64,000 nt of DNA from contig CAWDBL010000019.1 of NCBI GenBank assembly GCA_963800505.1, positions 1 through 64,000 on the forward strand, in the 5' to 3' direction. The position numbers were made by a program, and so were the translations under genes. A model generated the notes under the pieces. That model saw nothing but the letters and a program-made list of their open reading frames with translations. It did no database searches and had not been told where the DNA came from. This document shows positions 16,720 to 25,184 of this stretch, one piece after another. Within the stretch, counting starts at the first letter, position 1. The number at the start of each line of letters is the position of its first letter. Source of the DNA: Fodinibacter sp963800505 (GTDB lineage Bacteria > Actinomycetota > Actinomycetes > Actinomycetales > Dermatophilaceae).

Positions 16720-19320
16720 TCAGCGGGCGAGGACCGCCACCACGAGCGGTACGGTCGCCAGCGCGACCAGGACGGTGTCGCGCCAGCGCCACGGCGCCGG
16801 CATCCACCACGAGCGGGCGGTCGCCGTCGCGAAGCCGCGCGCGTCCATGGCGACGGCGAGGTCGGCGGCGGCGCGCAGCGTGCGCACGAGCAGCCCCATG
16901 GTCAGGGCGCCGAGGTGCGCGATGACCGTGCGCGGATGACGCCAGGAGACTCCGAGCCCACGGATGCGGCGGGCCCGGCCGAGCTCGCGCCAGATCTCGC
17001 CGAAGCCGTGCACGCGTTGCAGGGCCGCCGAGGTGGCGACGACCGGGCGGTCGGGCAGGCGCAGCCGCTGGGCGAGCGCGTCGCCGAGGGCGTCGGGGTC
17101 GATCCACGGGATGAGCACCGCCGAGGGCAGCACGATGACGAGCACTCGCAGGCTGACGGTCAGGGCCGGGTCGAGGTCGCGGCCGGCCAGGAACCAGGTC
17201 GACCAGCCGACCGAGAGGGCGGCCACCAGCCCGGGGACCATCCGCACGGCGACCCGACGGGCCCTGGCCAGCGCGCCGCCGCGCCCACCGGGGGACCAGA
17301 GGCCGACCACCGCGAGCACCAGCTGGGTGGCGAGCACCGCCAGGCTGGTGCTCCAGTGCGGCGAGAGCACCCCGGCCGGTACGGCGAGCAGGGCGCCGAC
17401 GAGCAGGGCCAGCGCTCCGCAGCGGGCCACCAGCGGCACTCCGGCCGGCGCGGGCACAGGGGCCTCGGCGGGGGCGGCGAGGTGGTGCACCGTCGTGGCC
17501 CGGTCGACGACGTGCCCGTCGTGGGTGGCGGTGACGACGGCGCCACCTGCCTCGCGGTAGGCGGCGACCAGCCCGACGACAGCGGCCCAGGTGCCACGGT
17601 CCTGGCCGACGGTCGGCTCGTCGGCGAGCAGCACCGGCGGCCCGTGGTGCAGGGCCGCGGCCACGGCCAGCCGCCGCTGCTCGCCGCCGGACAGCTGGCG
17701 GGGGTCGGCCGCCTCGAGGTGGGCAAGGCCGAGGGCGGCGAGCAGGGCGCGGGCCCGGTCGGTCGAGGCGGCACCCTCGGTGTGTGGGTGGTCGGCACTG
17801 CGGGGGTGGTCGGTACTACGGGAATGGTCGGCGCTGCGGGTGTCGTGCTCACCGGGCGAGCGCCCGAGGGTGGCGGCGGTGGCCAGCACCTCGTCGAGCA
17901 CGGTGCGCGCCACGATCGTCGAGCTCGACCACTGCGGCACCCAGGCGAGTGTGCGGGCCAGGTCGGGGGCGGCGAGCGAGGCCGGCGGCACGGCATCCGG
18001 CTCGACCGTCGTTTCGGCCAGCCGTCCCCCCGCTGCGGCGATCGGGGGGCGGACCCCCACGGCGTCGGGGTCGGTCGGCTCGAGGAACCCGGCGAGGGCG
18101 TGCAGCACCGTGGACTTGCCCGACCCGCTCGGCCCGACGAGCGCGGTCAGGGTGCCGGGTGCTGCCACGAGGGGCTCGTCCAGCACGGCAGCGCGGCGGG
18201 TGCGGGCGGTGCCGTCGACCAGCCGGGTGGTGCGCTCGACCACGAACGGCGAGGCCGCCAGGAACATGGCTGCCGGCGACTCGACACTGCTGAGTTCGGG
18301 CGCAGCAGCGCCGACCCCCTCAACACTGCTGAGTCCAGGCGCAGCAACGCCGACCCCCTCAACACTGCTGAGTCCAGGCGCAGCAACGCCGAACCCCTCG
18401 ACACTGCTGAGTCCAGGCGCAGCAGTGTCGAGGCGGCGGGCGGAGCCCTTCCGGGGCGACCACCGCGGCGCCACGAGGGCCGGGTCCACCGCCAGCGGCT
18501 CGGGCGGCCCCGCCCCCGGCACCCAGATGCCCATCGCGAGCAGACGTTCGCGCTCGCTCTCCAGGGTCGTGCGCACCGGGCCGTCAGCCACCACCCGCCC
18601 GTCGAGCGAGAGCACCACCAGCCGGTCGACCAGCTCCACCCACGGCCCGAGCACGTGCTCGACGACGACCAGCGTCGGCGAGGGCTGCCCCGCAGTGAGC
18701 GCGGCCACGGCGTCGCGCACCTCCCGAGCGGAGCTCGGGTCGAGCATCGCCGTCGGCTCGTCGAGCAGCACCACCGACGGGTCGAGCGCCAAGGTGCCGG
18801 CGAGCGCCAGGCGCTGGGTCTGCCCACCCGACAGCGTGCCGGTCGGGGTGTCGAGCGCCAGGTCCCCCAGGCCCACCGAGTTCAGCGCGGACGCGACGAC
18901 ACCGGCCATGGCGCCCCGCGGCATCCGGACGTTCTCCGGCCCGAACGCCACGTCGCGACCCACCGAGGCCGCGACCACCCCGGCGCCAGGCTCCTGCAGC
19001 ACCAGCCCGACCGCACCGGGCCGGTTCCCGGGGGCGACCCCGTCGACCGTCACCGTGCCGGTGAGCTCACCGGCGTCGACCGTCTCGAGCAGCCCGGCAA
19101 GCGCCCGCAGCAGGGTCGACTTGCCCGACCCCGACGGCCCGACGAGCAGCACCCGCTCGCCGGGCCGCAGGGTCAGCGAGATGTCGCGCAGCACCGGCTC
19201 GCGGCGCCCGAACGGCCGCCAGGTGAGGCCGTCGACCTCGACCAGCCCCGTTTCGGCGTGCCTCCTCGCGGGCGCGGCCGGTGACGCGCGCCCGGCATCC
19301 GGCCCGGCGACGTCAGACAG
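16720..19320 (-). CDS. ECF transporter fusion: ATPase-ATPase-transmembrane (YkoD-YkoC type)
   Basis: ~866 residues combining two ABC ATPase domains and an EcfT-type permease. First ATPase: Walker A LLVGPSGSGKST, signature TLSGGQTQRLALA, Walker B SVVLLDEPT. A repeat-rich linker follows (39-bp units, 18280-18430). Second ATPase: LVGPSGSGKST, QLSGGEQRRLAVA, PVLLADEPT. The C-terminal ~240 residues have membrane segments and the T-component coupling motif AMDARGFA. With YkoE just upstream and a TPP riboswitch, it should import thiamine or its hydroxymethylpyrimidine part. No ATG/GTG/TTG start lies near the ykoE stop; CTG at 19320 overlaps it (CTGTCTGA) and is my best guess. Reading through from an upstream start inside ykoE is unlikely. 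Confidence 0.75.
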   Translation of the reverse strand: MSDVAGPDAGRASPAAPARRHAETGLVEVDGLTWRPFGRREPVLRDISLTLRPGERVLLVGPSGSGKSTLLRALAGLLETVDAGELTGTVTVDGVAPGNRPGAVGLVLQEPGAGVVAASVGRDVAFGPENVRMPRGAMAGVVASALNSVGLGDLALDTPTGTLSGGQTQRLALAGTLALDPSVVLLDEPTAMLDPSSAREVRDAVAALTAGQPSPTLVVVEHVLGPWVELVDRLVVLSLDGRVVADGPVRTTLESERERLLAMGIWVPGAGPPEPLAVDPALVAPRWSPRKGSARRLDTAAPGLSSVEGFGVAAPGLSSVEGVGVAAPGLSSVEGVGAAAPELSSVESPAAMFLAASPFVVERTTRLVDGTARTRRAAVLDEPLVAAPGTLTALVGPSGSGKSTVLHALAGFLEPTDPDAVGVRPPIAAAGGRLAETTVEPDAVPPASLAAPDLARTLAWVPQWSSSTIVARTVLDEVLATAATLGRSPGEHDTRSADHSRSTDHPRSADHPHTEGAASTDRARALLAALGLAHLEAADPRQLSGGEQRRLAVAAALHHGPPVLLADEPTVGQDRGTWAAVVGLVAAYREAGGAVVTATHDGHVVDRATTVHHLAAPAEAPVPAPAGVPLVARCGALALLVGALLAVPAGVLSPHWSTSLAVLATQLVLAVVGLWSPGGRGGALARARRVAVRMVPGLVAALSVGWSTWFLAGRDLDPALTVSLRVLVIVLPSAVLIPWIDPDALGDALAQRLRLPDRPVVATSAALQRVHGFGEIWRELGRARRIRGLGVSWRHPRTVIAHLGALTMGLLVRTLRAAADLAVAMDARGFATATARSWWMPAPWRWRDTVLVALATVPLVVAVLAR
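18280..18430 (-). repeat. 39-bp tandem repeat inside the ECF ATPase linker
   Basis: Units at 18280-18318, 18319-18357, 18358-18396 and a partial copy to ~18430. Read in the gene frame they give 13-residue repeats of the type LSSVEGVGVAAPG between the two ATPase domains. A second, shorter array lies at ~17785-17845 in the second ATPase, giving RSADHP/RSTDHP hexapeptides. Both are whole-codon lengths, so copy changes keep the frame. Confidence 0.9.
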
Positions 19321-20011
19321 CGTGGTGCTCCCGGTGCTCCTGCCCGGCGGGGAAGGCCGACAGGGCGCCGGCCCGGGCCAGCGCCCGCACCAGCAGCCAC
19401 CCGACCAGCCCGGCCAGCACCGCGCCGGAGACCGCCATCGCGCCGAGGTAGACCAGCTTGTCGCGCAGCACCCACTCGGCGTACCAGCCCCCACCGTTGG
19501 CGAGCACCGAGAGCACGGGGACGTCGGCCCACGAGGCGGGGAACTTCACCACCTCGAACGCCCACTCCAGGGGCGCCGACAGCACGCCGGCGAGCATCGC
19601 GGCACCGAGCCCGAACGACTTGTAGGCCAGGAGCGCGAACGCCAGCTCTGCGCCCAGACCCTGCAGGATGCCGCTGACCAGCACGCTCGCACCCCACTCG
19701 GTGCCCGGAAGCATCGAGACCAGGGCGGCCACGACCTCGCAGAACAGGGCCGCTCCGGGGCGGCGGACGACGAGCCCGCCGATCACCCCCGCGAGGAACC
19801 ACGGGCCGACGAACAGGCCCATCAGCGGGGCGTAGCCGATCTGCAGGGCGGTCACCGGGCCCTTGTAGAACACCCCCCAACCCCAGAACGCGATGCCGAG
19901 GGCCGCGCCGAGGAAGGCGATGGTGAGGATGTCGACGGTGCGCCAGCCCAGCAGGGGGCGGGTCGCGGGAATGGAGCGCCGCGAGGGCGCCTCGGTCAGC
20001 TGTGTTGCCAT
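19313..20011 (-). CDS. ykoE: Thiamine-precursor ECF transporter substrate-binding component (YkoE)
   Basis: 232 residues, about six membrane segments. The sequence FLGAALGIAFWGWG, the APLMGLFVGPWFLAGVIGGL segment and GILQGLGAELAFAL match YkoE, the S component for hydroxymethylpyrimidine/thiamine. The ATG at 20011 follows CGGGAG, which lies in a hairpin (20018-20051), and a TPP riboswitch lies ~100 bp upstream. It precedes the fused ATPase/T gene with an 8-bp overlap if that starts at CTG. Confidence 0.85.
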   Translation of the reverse strand: MATQLTEAPSRRSIPATRPLLGWRTVDILTIAFLGAALGIAFWGWGVFYKGPVTALQIGYAPLMGLFVGPWFLAGVIGGLVVRRPGAALFCEVVAALVSMLPGTEWGASVLVSGILQGLGAELAFALLAYKSFGLGAAMLAGVLSAPLEWAFEVVKFPASWADVPVLSVLANGGGWYAEWVLRDKLVYLGAMAVSGAVLAGLVGWLLVRALARAGALSAFPAGQEHREHHAV

Positions 20012-20017
20012 GTGGTT

Positions 20018-20051
20018 CTCCCGAGGTTTTCGTTGTTGAGACCTCGGGGAG
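20018..20051 (-). promoter_or_regulatory. Hairpin sequestering the ykoE ribosome binding site
   Basis: On the minus strand CTCCCCGAGGT pairs with ACCTCGGGAG (one bulged C) across a 13-nt loop. The 3' arm contains the CGGGAG ribosome binding site, leaving 6 nt before the ATG. With the upstream TPP aptamer this is a plausible expression platform that blocks translation when TPP is bound. Confidence 0.6.
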
Positions 20052-20107
20052 GTGCGACCGGCACCTCGCGGCCGTGGCGGTCGCGGGTGTGCCGACGACG
20101 CACCTGA

Positions 20108-20205
20108 GATTTCCCGACTCCCTTCGCCGGTGCTAACCGGATCAGGTTCGAGGGTCTGCGGCGAACCGCACTCTCAGCGCTTGGGGCGCTCCCCTGTCGT
20201 TGGAC
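20108..20205 (-). promoter_or_regulatory. TPP (THI-box) riboswitch
   Basis: Minus-strand RNA contains the two conserved TPP aptamer blocks: CTGAGAG (20177-20171) in the pyrimidine-sensing arm, and CCTGATCCGGTTAGCACCGG (20146-20127) followed by CGAAGGGA in the pyrophosphate-sensing arm. The 5' stem begins near GGGGAGCGCC (20194). It precedes ykoE, the expected target for thiamine-responsive control. Confidence 0.95.
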
Positions 20206-20294
20206 TCCCCCACCATAACCCCGCCGACTACAGTGAGCACGACCTCGTCGGACGTTGCTGCGCCCGACGGCAATCTGCGTTCGGAGGAACTGAC

Positions 20295-20576
20295 ATGGCC
20301 ATGGGAGCAGTCGCGTGGAAGATCATGGGCACAGGGGGCGCCATCGTCGCCGGAATCGTTGCCACCAAGGTCATCGACGCCATCTGGGCCAAGGCCGAGG
20401 GTGACGAGATCAACCCCAAGAGCCCGAATGCCCCGCTGGCCAAGGCTGTCGCCTACGCGATGATCACCGGCCTCGCGGTCGGCGCCGCCAAGACCCTCGC
20501 CACCCGCCGCGCGGCCAAGTTCTACGAGAAGTCGGCCGGGCACCTGCCCGGCGAGATCGCCGACGAGCCTGTATGA
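20295..20576 (+). CDS. DUF4235 family protein
   Basis: 93 residues, ATG at 20295 with CGGAGGAAC upstream. Two hydrophobic segments (~10-27 and ~52-70) separated by a polar loop (AKAEGDEINPKSPNAPLAKA). Matches DUF4235, a small actinobacterial membrane family of unknown function. Divergent from the riboswitch-controlled transporter. Confidence 0.85.
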   Translation: MAMGAVAWKIMGTGGAIVAGIVATKVIDAIWAKAEGDEINPKSPNAPLAKAVAYAMITGLAVGAAKTLATRRAAKFYEKSAGHLPGEIADEPV

Positions 20577-20631
20577 CGTCACGGCCCGGGCGACGCTGAT
20601 GCGCCAGTAGCTCTGCAGCACAACGCTTTCG

Positions 20632-20664
20632 GTCAGGCGGCCACCCGGAGGGGGGCCGCCTGAC
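20632..20664. terminator. Bidirectional hairpin between DUF4235 and hutI
   Basis: Perfect 11-bp stem GTCAGGCGGCC / GGCCGCCTGAC with an 11-nt loop, in the gap between two convergent genes. No T run, as usual for high-GC actinobacteria. Confidence 0.7.
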
Positions 20665-20686
20665 GGGCGTCCAGTTACCGGAACTG

Positions 20687-21949
20687 TCAGGCCAGCTCGA
20701 GGGCGCTCGCGAGCGGCATCCCCGGCCGGTAGGCGAGGTGGTCGAACGACGGCGCGTCGAGCACGGCGAGGTCGGCGCGCGACCCCACGGCCACCCGGCC
20801 GACGTCGGTCCGGCGCAGGGCCCGGGCGCCCCCCACGGTGGCGGCCACGAGGGCCTCGGCCGCGGTCATCCGCATCTCGCGCACCGCGAGCGCGACGACG
20901 AACGGCATGGATGCCGTGTTGCACGTTCCCGGGTTGCAGTCGGTCGCGAGCGCCACGTCGACGCCGGCGTCGAGGAGGTGGCGGGCGTCGGGGTAGGGCG
21001 AGCGGGTGGAGAACTCGACGCCGGGCAGCAGGGTGGCCACGGTCGTGCCGGCGGCACCCGCGAGCGCGTCGACGTCGTCACCGGTGAGGTAGGTGCAGTG
21101 GTCGACGCTGGCCGCCCCCAGCTCGACCGCGAGCCGCACCCCCGGCCCGGCGGACAGCTGGTTGCCGTGCACCCGCAGACCGAGCCCGGCGTCCCGGCCG
21201 GCCGTGAGCACGCGGCGCGCCTCGTCGCCGGTGAAGGCGTGCGGCGAGGCCGGCTCACAGAAGACGTCGACCCACCGGGCGTGGGGCGCACAGGCCGCGA
21301 GCATCGGCCCGCAGACGAGGTCGAGGTAGGCCGCGCGGTCGTCGCGCGCCTCGGGGGGCACGACGTGGGCGCCCAGGAAGGTCGTCTCGTCGGTGACCTC
21401 GCGCGCCAGTCGCAGCGCGCGCACCTCGTCGGCGACGGTCAGCCCGTAGCCGCCCTTGACCTCGACGGTCGTGGTGCCGAGCGCGCGCATCTCCGCGACC
21501 CGTGCCCGCAGCAGCGCCCGCAGCTCGTCGTCGCTCGCCGCGCGGGTCGCCGCCACGGAGACGCCGATGCCGCCGCCGTCGTAGGGCACGCCGGCCATCC
21601 GGGCGGTGAACTCGGCCGCCCGGTCACCGGCGTAGACGAGGTGGCTGTGGCTGTCGACGAAGCCGGGGACGACAGCTCGGCCACCGACGTCGACGACCCG
21701 GTCGGCCGCGGGGGCGTGAGCAGACGGCCCCACCCAGGCGACCAGCCCGTCCTGGACGACGACCGCCGCATCGTCGAGGATGCCGAGCCGGTCGGCCGCC
21801 GAGGTGGTGAGGTCGTCCGTCGGAGTGGTCCCGTCGGGCCCCGCGCACGTCACCAGCTCTCGGATACCGGTGACCAGCACTGACCCGGGATTGGCTGTGC
21901 CCGAGGTGGATTCGGATGCCGTTGCCCCGGTACCGGACGCGGGAGTCAC
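20687..21949 (-). CDS. hutI: Imidazolonepropionase
   Basis: 420 residues from GTG 21949, which overlaps the hutF stop as GTGA. Amidohydrolase-fold enzyme that opens imidazolonepropionate to N-formimidoylglutamate, third step of histidine degradation. Metal and substrate motifs: DSHSHLVYAGDR, VKGGYGL, LGAHVVP, VHGNQLS, SVDHCTY and ATDCNPGT. The first ~35 residues are a low-complexity extension. Last gene of the hutG-like/hutF/hutI operon. Confidence 0.95.
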   Translation of the reverse strand: MTPASGTGATASESTSGTANPGSVLVTGIRELVTCAGPDGTTPTDDLTTSAADRLGILDDAAVVVQDGLVAWVGPSAHAPAADRVVDVGGRAVVPGFVDSHSHLVYAGDRAAEFTARMAGVPYDGGGIGVSVAATRAASDDELRALLRARVAEMRALGTTTVEVKGGYGLTVADEVRALRLAREVTDETTFLGAHVVPPEARDDRAAYLDLVCGPMLAACAPHARWVDVFCEPASPHAFTGDEARRVLTAGRDAGLGLRVHGNQLSAGPGVRLAVELGAASVDHCTYLTGDDVDALAGAAGTTVATLLPGVEFSTRSPYPDARHLLDAGVDVALATDCNPGTCNTASMPFVVALAVREMRMTAAEALVAATVGGARALRRTDVGRVAVGSRADLAVLDAPSFDHLAYRPGMPLASALELA

Positions 21950-23271
21950 GTCCGCACCGCGGCGATCGACTCGGTGAGCATCCGGCCCACGTCGCCCGAC
22001 CGGTGCCGGCCCTCGCACACGACGCGCTCCCCGGCCACGACGACGTCGGTCACGTCGCTGGAGGTGGCCGCGTAGAGCACGCCCTCAGGCGCGCAGCCGG
22101 CCGTGCGCGGGCTGTCGAGCCGCACGGCCACCAGGTCGGCCAGGTGCCCGCCGGCGATGACCCCGCCGTCGTCCCAGCCAAGGGCGCGGTACCCGTGCAG
22201 GGAGGCGATGCCGAGCAGCTCGGACCGGGCGAACCGGCCCCGCTCCAGGCTCTCGAGGCGCTCGTGCATCTCGAGCCCGCGCACCTCCTCGAACGGGTCG
22301 ATGACCGCGTGCTGGTCGGACCCGAGCGCGAGCTGCGCACCGGCATCCTGCAGCCGGCGCGCCGGCCCGATGCCGTCGGCCAGGTCGCGCTCGGTGGTGG
22401 GGCAGAAGCATGCGGTGGCCCGGGCAGCGCCGAGCAGCTCGATGTCGGTGTCAGACAGATGAGTTGCGTGCACCGCCGTCGTTCGAGGAGTGAGCAGCCC
22501 CTCTCCCGCGAGCAGCTCGGTCGGCGAACAGCCGTAGAACCCGTCGCAGGCGAGGTTCTCACCCGGCTGCTCCGAGACGTGCACGTGCAGCGGACGGTCG
22601 TCGCGGGCCGCGACGTCACCCACCACCGCCAGGTCGTCGCACGGCACGGCGCGCACCGAGTGCACCGCCGCGCCGATCCGCACCGTGTCGTCGTCGGCGA
22701 GGCGGGTGAACCGCTCGGCCCAGGCCTCGACGTCGCCGTCGGAGAAGCGCTGCTGCACCACGTCGAGCGGCAGGTGACCGCCCGCGGTCAGCCCGCCCGC
22801 CAGGTAGCAGGTGTCGAGCAGCGTGATCCGGATGCCGACCTCACGCGCCGCGCTGATCAGCGCCTTGCCCATGACGTTGGGGTCGTCGTAGCGGCGGCCA
22901 CCGGCCGCGTGGTGCACGTAGTGGAACTCGCCGACGGTGGTGTAACCGGCGAGCAGCATCTCGGCGAACACGGCTCTGGCGAGGGCGTGGTAGGTCTCGG
23001 GGTCGAGGCGGTGCGTCACGGCGTACATCGCGTCGCGCCAGGTCCAGAAGTTGCCGCCGTCGTCGTGGGTGCGCCCGCGCAGCGCCCGGTGGAACGCGTG
23101 GCTGTGGACGTTGGCCAGGCCCGGCAACACCACCCCGCCGAGCCGGGTGTCGTCGGGCTCGAGCGGCGCGTCCGGGCGCACATCGAGGATGCGTCCTCGG
23201 TCGGTGACCACCCGCACCGAGCGACGCAGACCCCCGGGGAGCACTGCGTGCTCGCACCAGAACGTCGTCAT
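21946..23271 (-). CDS. hutF: Formimidoylglutamate deiminase
   Basis: 441 residues; its ATG at 23271 overlaps the upstream stop as ATGA. Converts N-formimidoylglutamate to N-formylglutamate plus ammonia. Motifs: VHSHAFHRALRGRTHDDGG, GEFHYVHH, HVHVSEQPGEN, CFCPTTERDLADG and LGSDQHAVIDPFEE, all HutF-like rather than guanine deaminase-like. Its presence defines the two-step (formylglutamate) branch of histidine catabolism. Confidence 0.92.
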   Translation of the reverse strand: MTTFWCEHAVLPGGLRRSVRVVTDRGRILDVRPDAPLEPDDTRLGGVVLPGLANVHSHAFHRALRGRTHDDGGNFWTWRDAMYAVTHRLDPETYHALARAVFAEMLLAGYTTVGEFHYVHHAAGGRRYDDPNVMGKALISAAREVGIRITLLDTCYLAGGLTAGGHLPLDVVQQRFSDGDVEAWAERFTRLADDDTVRIGAAVHSVRAVPCDDLAVVGDVAARDDRPLHVHVSEQPGENLACDGFYGCSPTELLAGEGLLTPRTTAVHATHLSDTDIELLGAARATACFCPTTERDLADGIGPARRLQDAGAQLALGSDQHAVIDPFEEVRGLEMHERLESLERGRFARSELLGIASLHGYRALGWDDGGVIAGGHLADLVAVRLDSPRTAGCAPEGVLYAATSSDVTDVVVAGERVVCEGRHRSGDVGRMLTESIAAVRT

Positions 23272-24509
23272 GCACCAGCCCCTGCGAGATCGGTGACGAC
23301 GTCGGCGAGGGCCGCGATGCCGTCGAGGCAGTCGTCGGCCGAGGCCCACTCGTCAGGAGAGTGCGACACCCCGGTCGGGTTGCGCACGAACAGCATCGCG
23401 CTGCGGATGCCGTCGTTGGCCAGGATTCCGGCGTCATGGCCCGCGCCGGTGCCGATGACCGGCAGACCGCCAAGGCGGGTCGCCATCCGGCGCACGAGAG
23501 CCGGGTCGAAGTCGGTGACGGGCGTCCACGACTCCTGGGTGACCAGGCCGTCGAAGTCGGCCACCACGTCACGCACCTCGGCGACCACGCGGAGCACGGC
23601 ATCCGGGTCGGACCCGCGGGCGTCGAGCCAGCCGGTGGCGCAGCTGGCGATGGCGTTGACCCCGTTGGGCAGGACCTGCACCTTCCCGACGGTGGCGACG
23701 CAGCCCTGCGCCTCGGCGGCCCGCCGGGCCGCGATGACCATGGCGGCCAGGCCGAGCATGGCGTCCTCGCGCTCGGCGAGCGCGGTGGTACCGGCGTGGT
23801 TGGCCTCACCGGGCACGTCGACCCGCCAGCGGCCGTGCGGCCAGATGTCGCTGCCCACCCCGACGGAGCGGCCGAGCTCGACCAGGCGGCGGCCCTGCTC
23901 GACGTGCAGCTCGACGAAGGCCCCGATCCGGGCAAGGGTCTCGTCGTCGCGGCCCAACGTGGCGGGGTCGCGGCCGGCGCGCTGCATCGCCTCGGCCATG
24001 GTGACGCCGTCGTTGTCGGTGAGGCCGCGGGCCCGGTCGGCGCCGAGCGCACCGGTGATGACGCGCGACCCCGCGCAGGCGACGCCGAACCGGGCGCCCT
24101 CCTCGTCGACGAAGTTGACGACGCCCACCGGGCGGGCGGGGGCGAAGCCGTCATGGCGCAGCTGGTCGACCGCCGCGAGGGCGCCGACCACCCCGAGCGG
24201 GCCGTCGAAGGCGCCGCCGTCGGGCACCGAGTCGAGGTGCGAGCCGATGACCACGCCCGGGTCGCCGGCGGCCACCGCGGCATCCGGGTCGCCCCACCAG
24301 GCCCACTGGTTGCCCATCCGGTCGGTGGTCAGGTCGAGCCCTCGGTCGGCGCACTCGCCGGCGAACCATTCGCGCAGGTCGGAGTCCTCGCGGGTCCAGG
24401 CGAACCGGGAGTATCCCCCACTGTCGCGGTCCTGGCCCAGGGCCTCGAGGTCGTGCCACATGCGCCGGAAGCCGGCGGCGGCCGCGCCGGGCCGTGGCGT
24501 CGTGGACAT
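23268..24509 (-). CDS. Allantoate amidohydrolase/carbamoylase-like M20 enzyme in the hut operon
   Basis: 413 residues. Di-zinc M20C motifs: GSHLDSVPDGGAFDGPLGV, VDEEGARFG, FVELHVEQG, GEANHAGTT, GTGAGHDA and GVSHSPDEW, as in allantoate amidohydrolase and N-carbamoyl-amino-acid hydrolases. No allantoin genes are nearby; it is the first gene of a coupled operon with hutF and hutI. The N-formylglutamate deformylase HutG is missing from the cluster, so this enzyme probably hydrolyses N-formylglutamate. That assignment is inference from context. Confidence 0.85.
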   Translation of the reverse strand: MSTTPRPGAAAAGFRRMWHDLEALGQDRDSGGYSRFAWTREDSDLREWFAGECADRGLDLTTDRMGNQWAWWGDPDAAVAAGDPGVVIGSHLDSVPDGGAFDGPLGVVGALAAVDQLRHDGFAPARPVGVVNFVDEEGARFGVACAGSRVITGALGADRARGLTDNDGVTMAEAMQRAGRDPATLGRDDETLARIGAFVELHVEQGRRLVELGRSVGVGSDIWPHGRWRVDVPGEANHAGTTALAEREDAMLGLAAMVIAARRAAEAQGCVATVGKVQVLPNGVNAIASCATGWLDARGSDPDAVLRVVAEVRDVVADFDGLVTQESWTPVTDFDPALVRRMATRLGGLPVIGTGAGHDAGILANDGIRSAMLFVRNPTGVSHSPDEWASADDCLDGIAALADVVTDLAGAGA

Positions 24510-24606
24510 GGTTCCATTTGACCCTGTGGAGCGGGGCCTGGGGCTCGTACGTGACGGGTGATTGTCTCGGTGCCAAGACGTTGCACCCCGGCCCTACGCT
24601 GGGGCG

Positions 24607-25080
24607 ATGACCGCGAGTGGTGAGGAACGCGCCACGGGCGCGCTGACGGCATCCGGCATCGACTTCACGCTCACCCGGCACGGGCGGGTGGGGTCCCTCG
24701 CGGAGGCGGCGGCGGCCCGCGGCGTCGAGCCCCGCGACATCGTCAAGACCCTGGTGGTGCGCCGGGCGGACGACGACTTCCTGTTCGTGCTGGTGCCGGG
24801 CGACCGCGAGATCTCGTGGCCCAAGCTGCGCGCCCATCTGAGCGTCAACCGGGTCTCGATGCCGGATGCCGCGACCGCGCTGCAGGTCACGGGCTACGAG
24901 CGGGGCACGATCACGCCGTTCGGCTCGAGCACCGCCTGGCCGGTCGTCGCCGACGCGACGATGAGCGGGCGCACGGTGTCGCTGGGGGCCGGGGCGCACG
25001 GGGTGGCCGCGACGGTGGCGGCCGACGACGTGGTGCGGGTGCTCGGCGCCGAGGTCGTCGACGTCACCGACCCCGCCTGA
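24607..25080 (+). CDS. YbaK/EbsC-family aminoacyl-tRNA editing protein
   Basis: 157 residues from MTASGEERATG. YbaK/ProX fold: IVKTLVVRRADDDFLFVLVPGDREI with the catalytic-site Lys, then YERGTITPFGSS and a glycine-rich strand near the end. Family members deacylate Cys-tRNA(Pro) or other mischarged tRNAs. It interrupts the hut genes on the opposite strand with no evident functional link. Confidence 0.85.
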   Translation: MTASGEERATGALTASGIDFTLTRHGRVGSLAEAAAARGVEPRDIVKTLVVRRADDDFLFVLVPGDREISWPKLRAHLSVNRVSMPDAATALQVTGYERGTITPFGSSTAWPVVADATMSGRTVSLGAGAHGVAATVAADDVVRVLGAEVVDVTDPA

Positions 25081-25097
25081 CAGCCCCACCCCTCATC

Positions 25098-25171
25098 CGA
25101 CTTCGTGCGGTTTACACACGGTTCTCGCGCGTCCAGGCGTGTAAGAACCGTGTGTAAACCGCACGAAGTCG
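25098..25171. repeat. Type-C intergenic palindrome, perfect 28-bp arms
   Basis: Arms 25098-25125 and 25144-25171 are perfect reverse complements (starting CGACTTCGTGCGG) around an 18-nt loop. The gap is between convergent ybaK-like and hutU genes. A diverged copy lies at 48210-48283. Confidence 0.9.
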
Positions 25172-25184
25172 AGGGTGCCCCGGG

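Noticed and set aside
16564..19284. A 906-codon open frame on the plus strand opposite the ECF transporter gene
   Set aside because: It mirrors the minus-strand gene, gives low-complexity Arg/Gly/Gln protein, and the minus strand has perfect ABC motifs. Such shadows are expected at high GC3.
19321..19494. Start of the ECF ATPase fusion at GTG 19494
   Set aside because: The first ~58 codons would lie inside ykoE in a Cys/Trp/Pro/Arg-rich shadow frame with no ribosome binding site.
21916..24561. 881-codon plus-strand frame opposite hutI, hutF and the M20 gene
   Set aside because: No domain, biased composition, and antisense to three strongly supported genes.
25098..25171. Operator for hutU or the ybaK-like gene
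   Set aside because: The palindrome lies between two converging 3' ends, away from either promoter, and recurs at 48210 in a different context.
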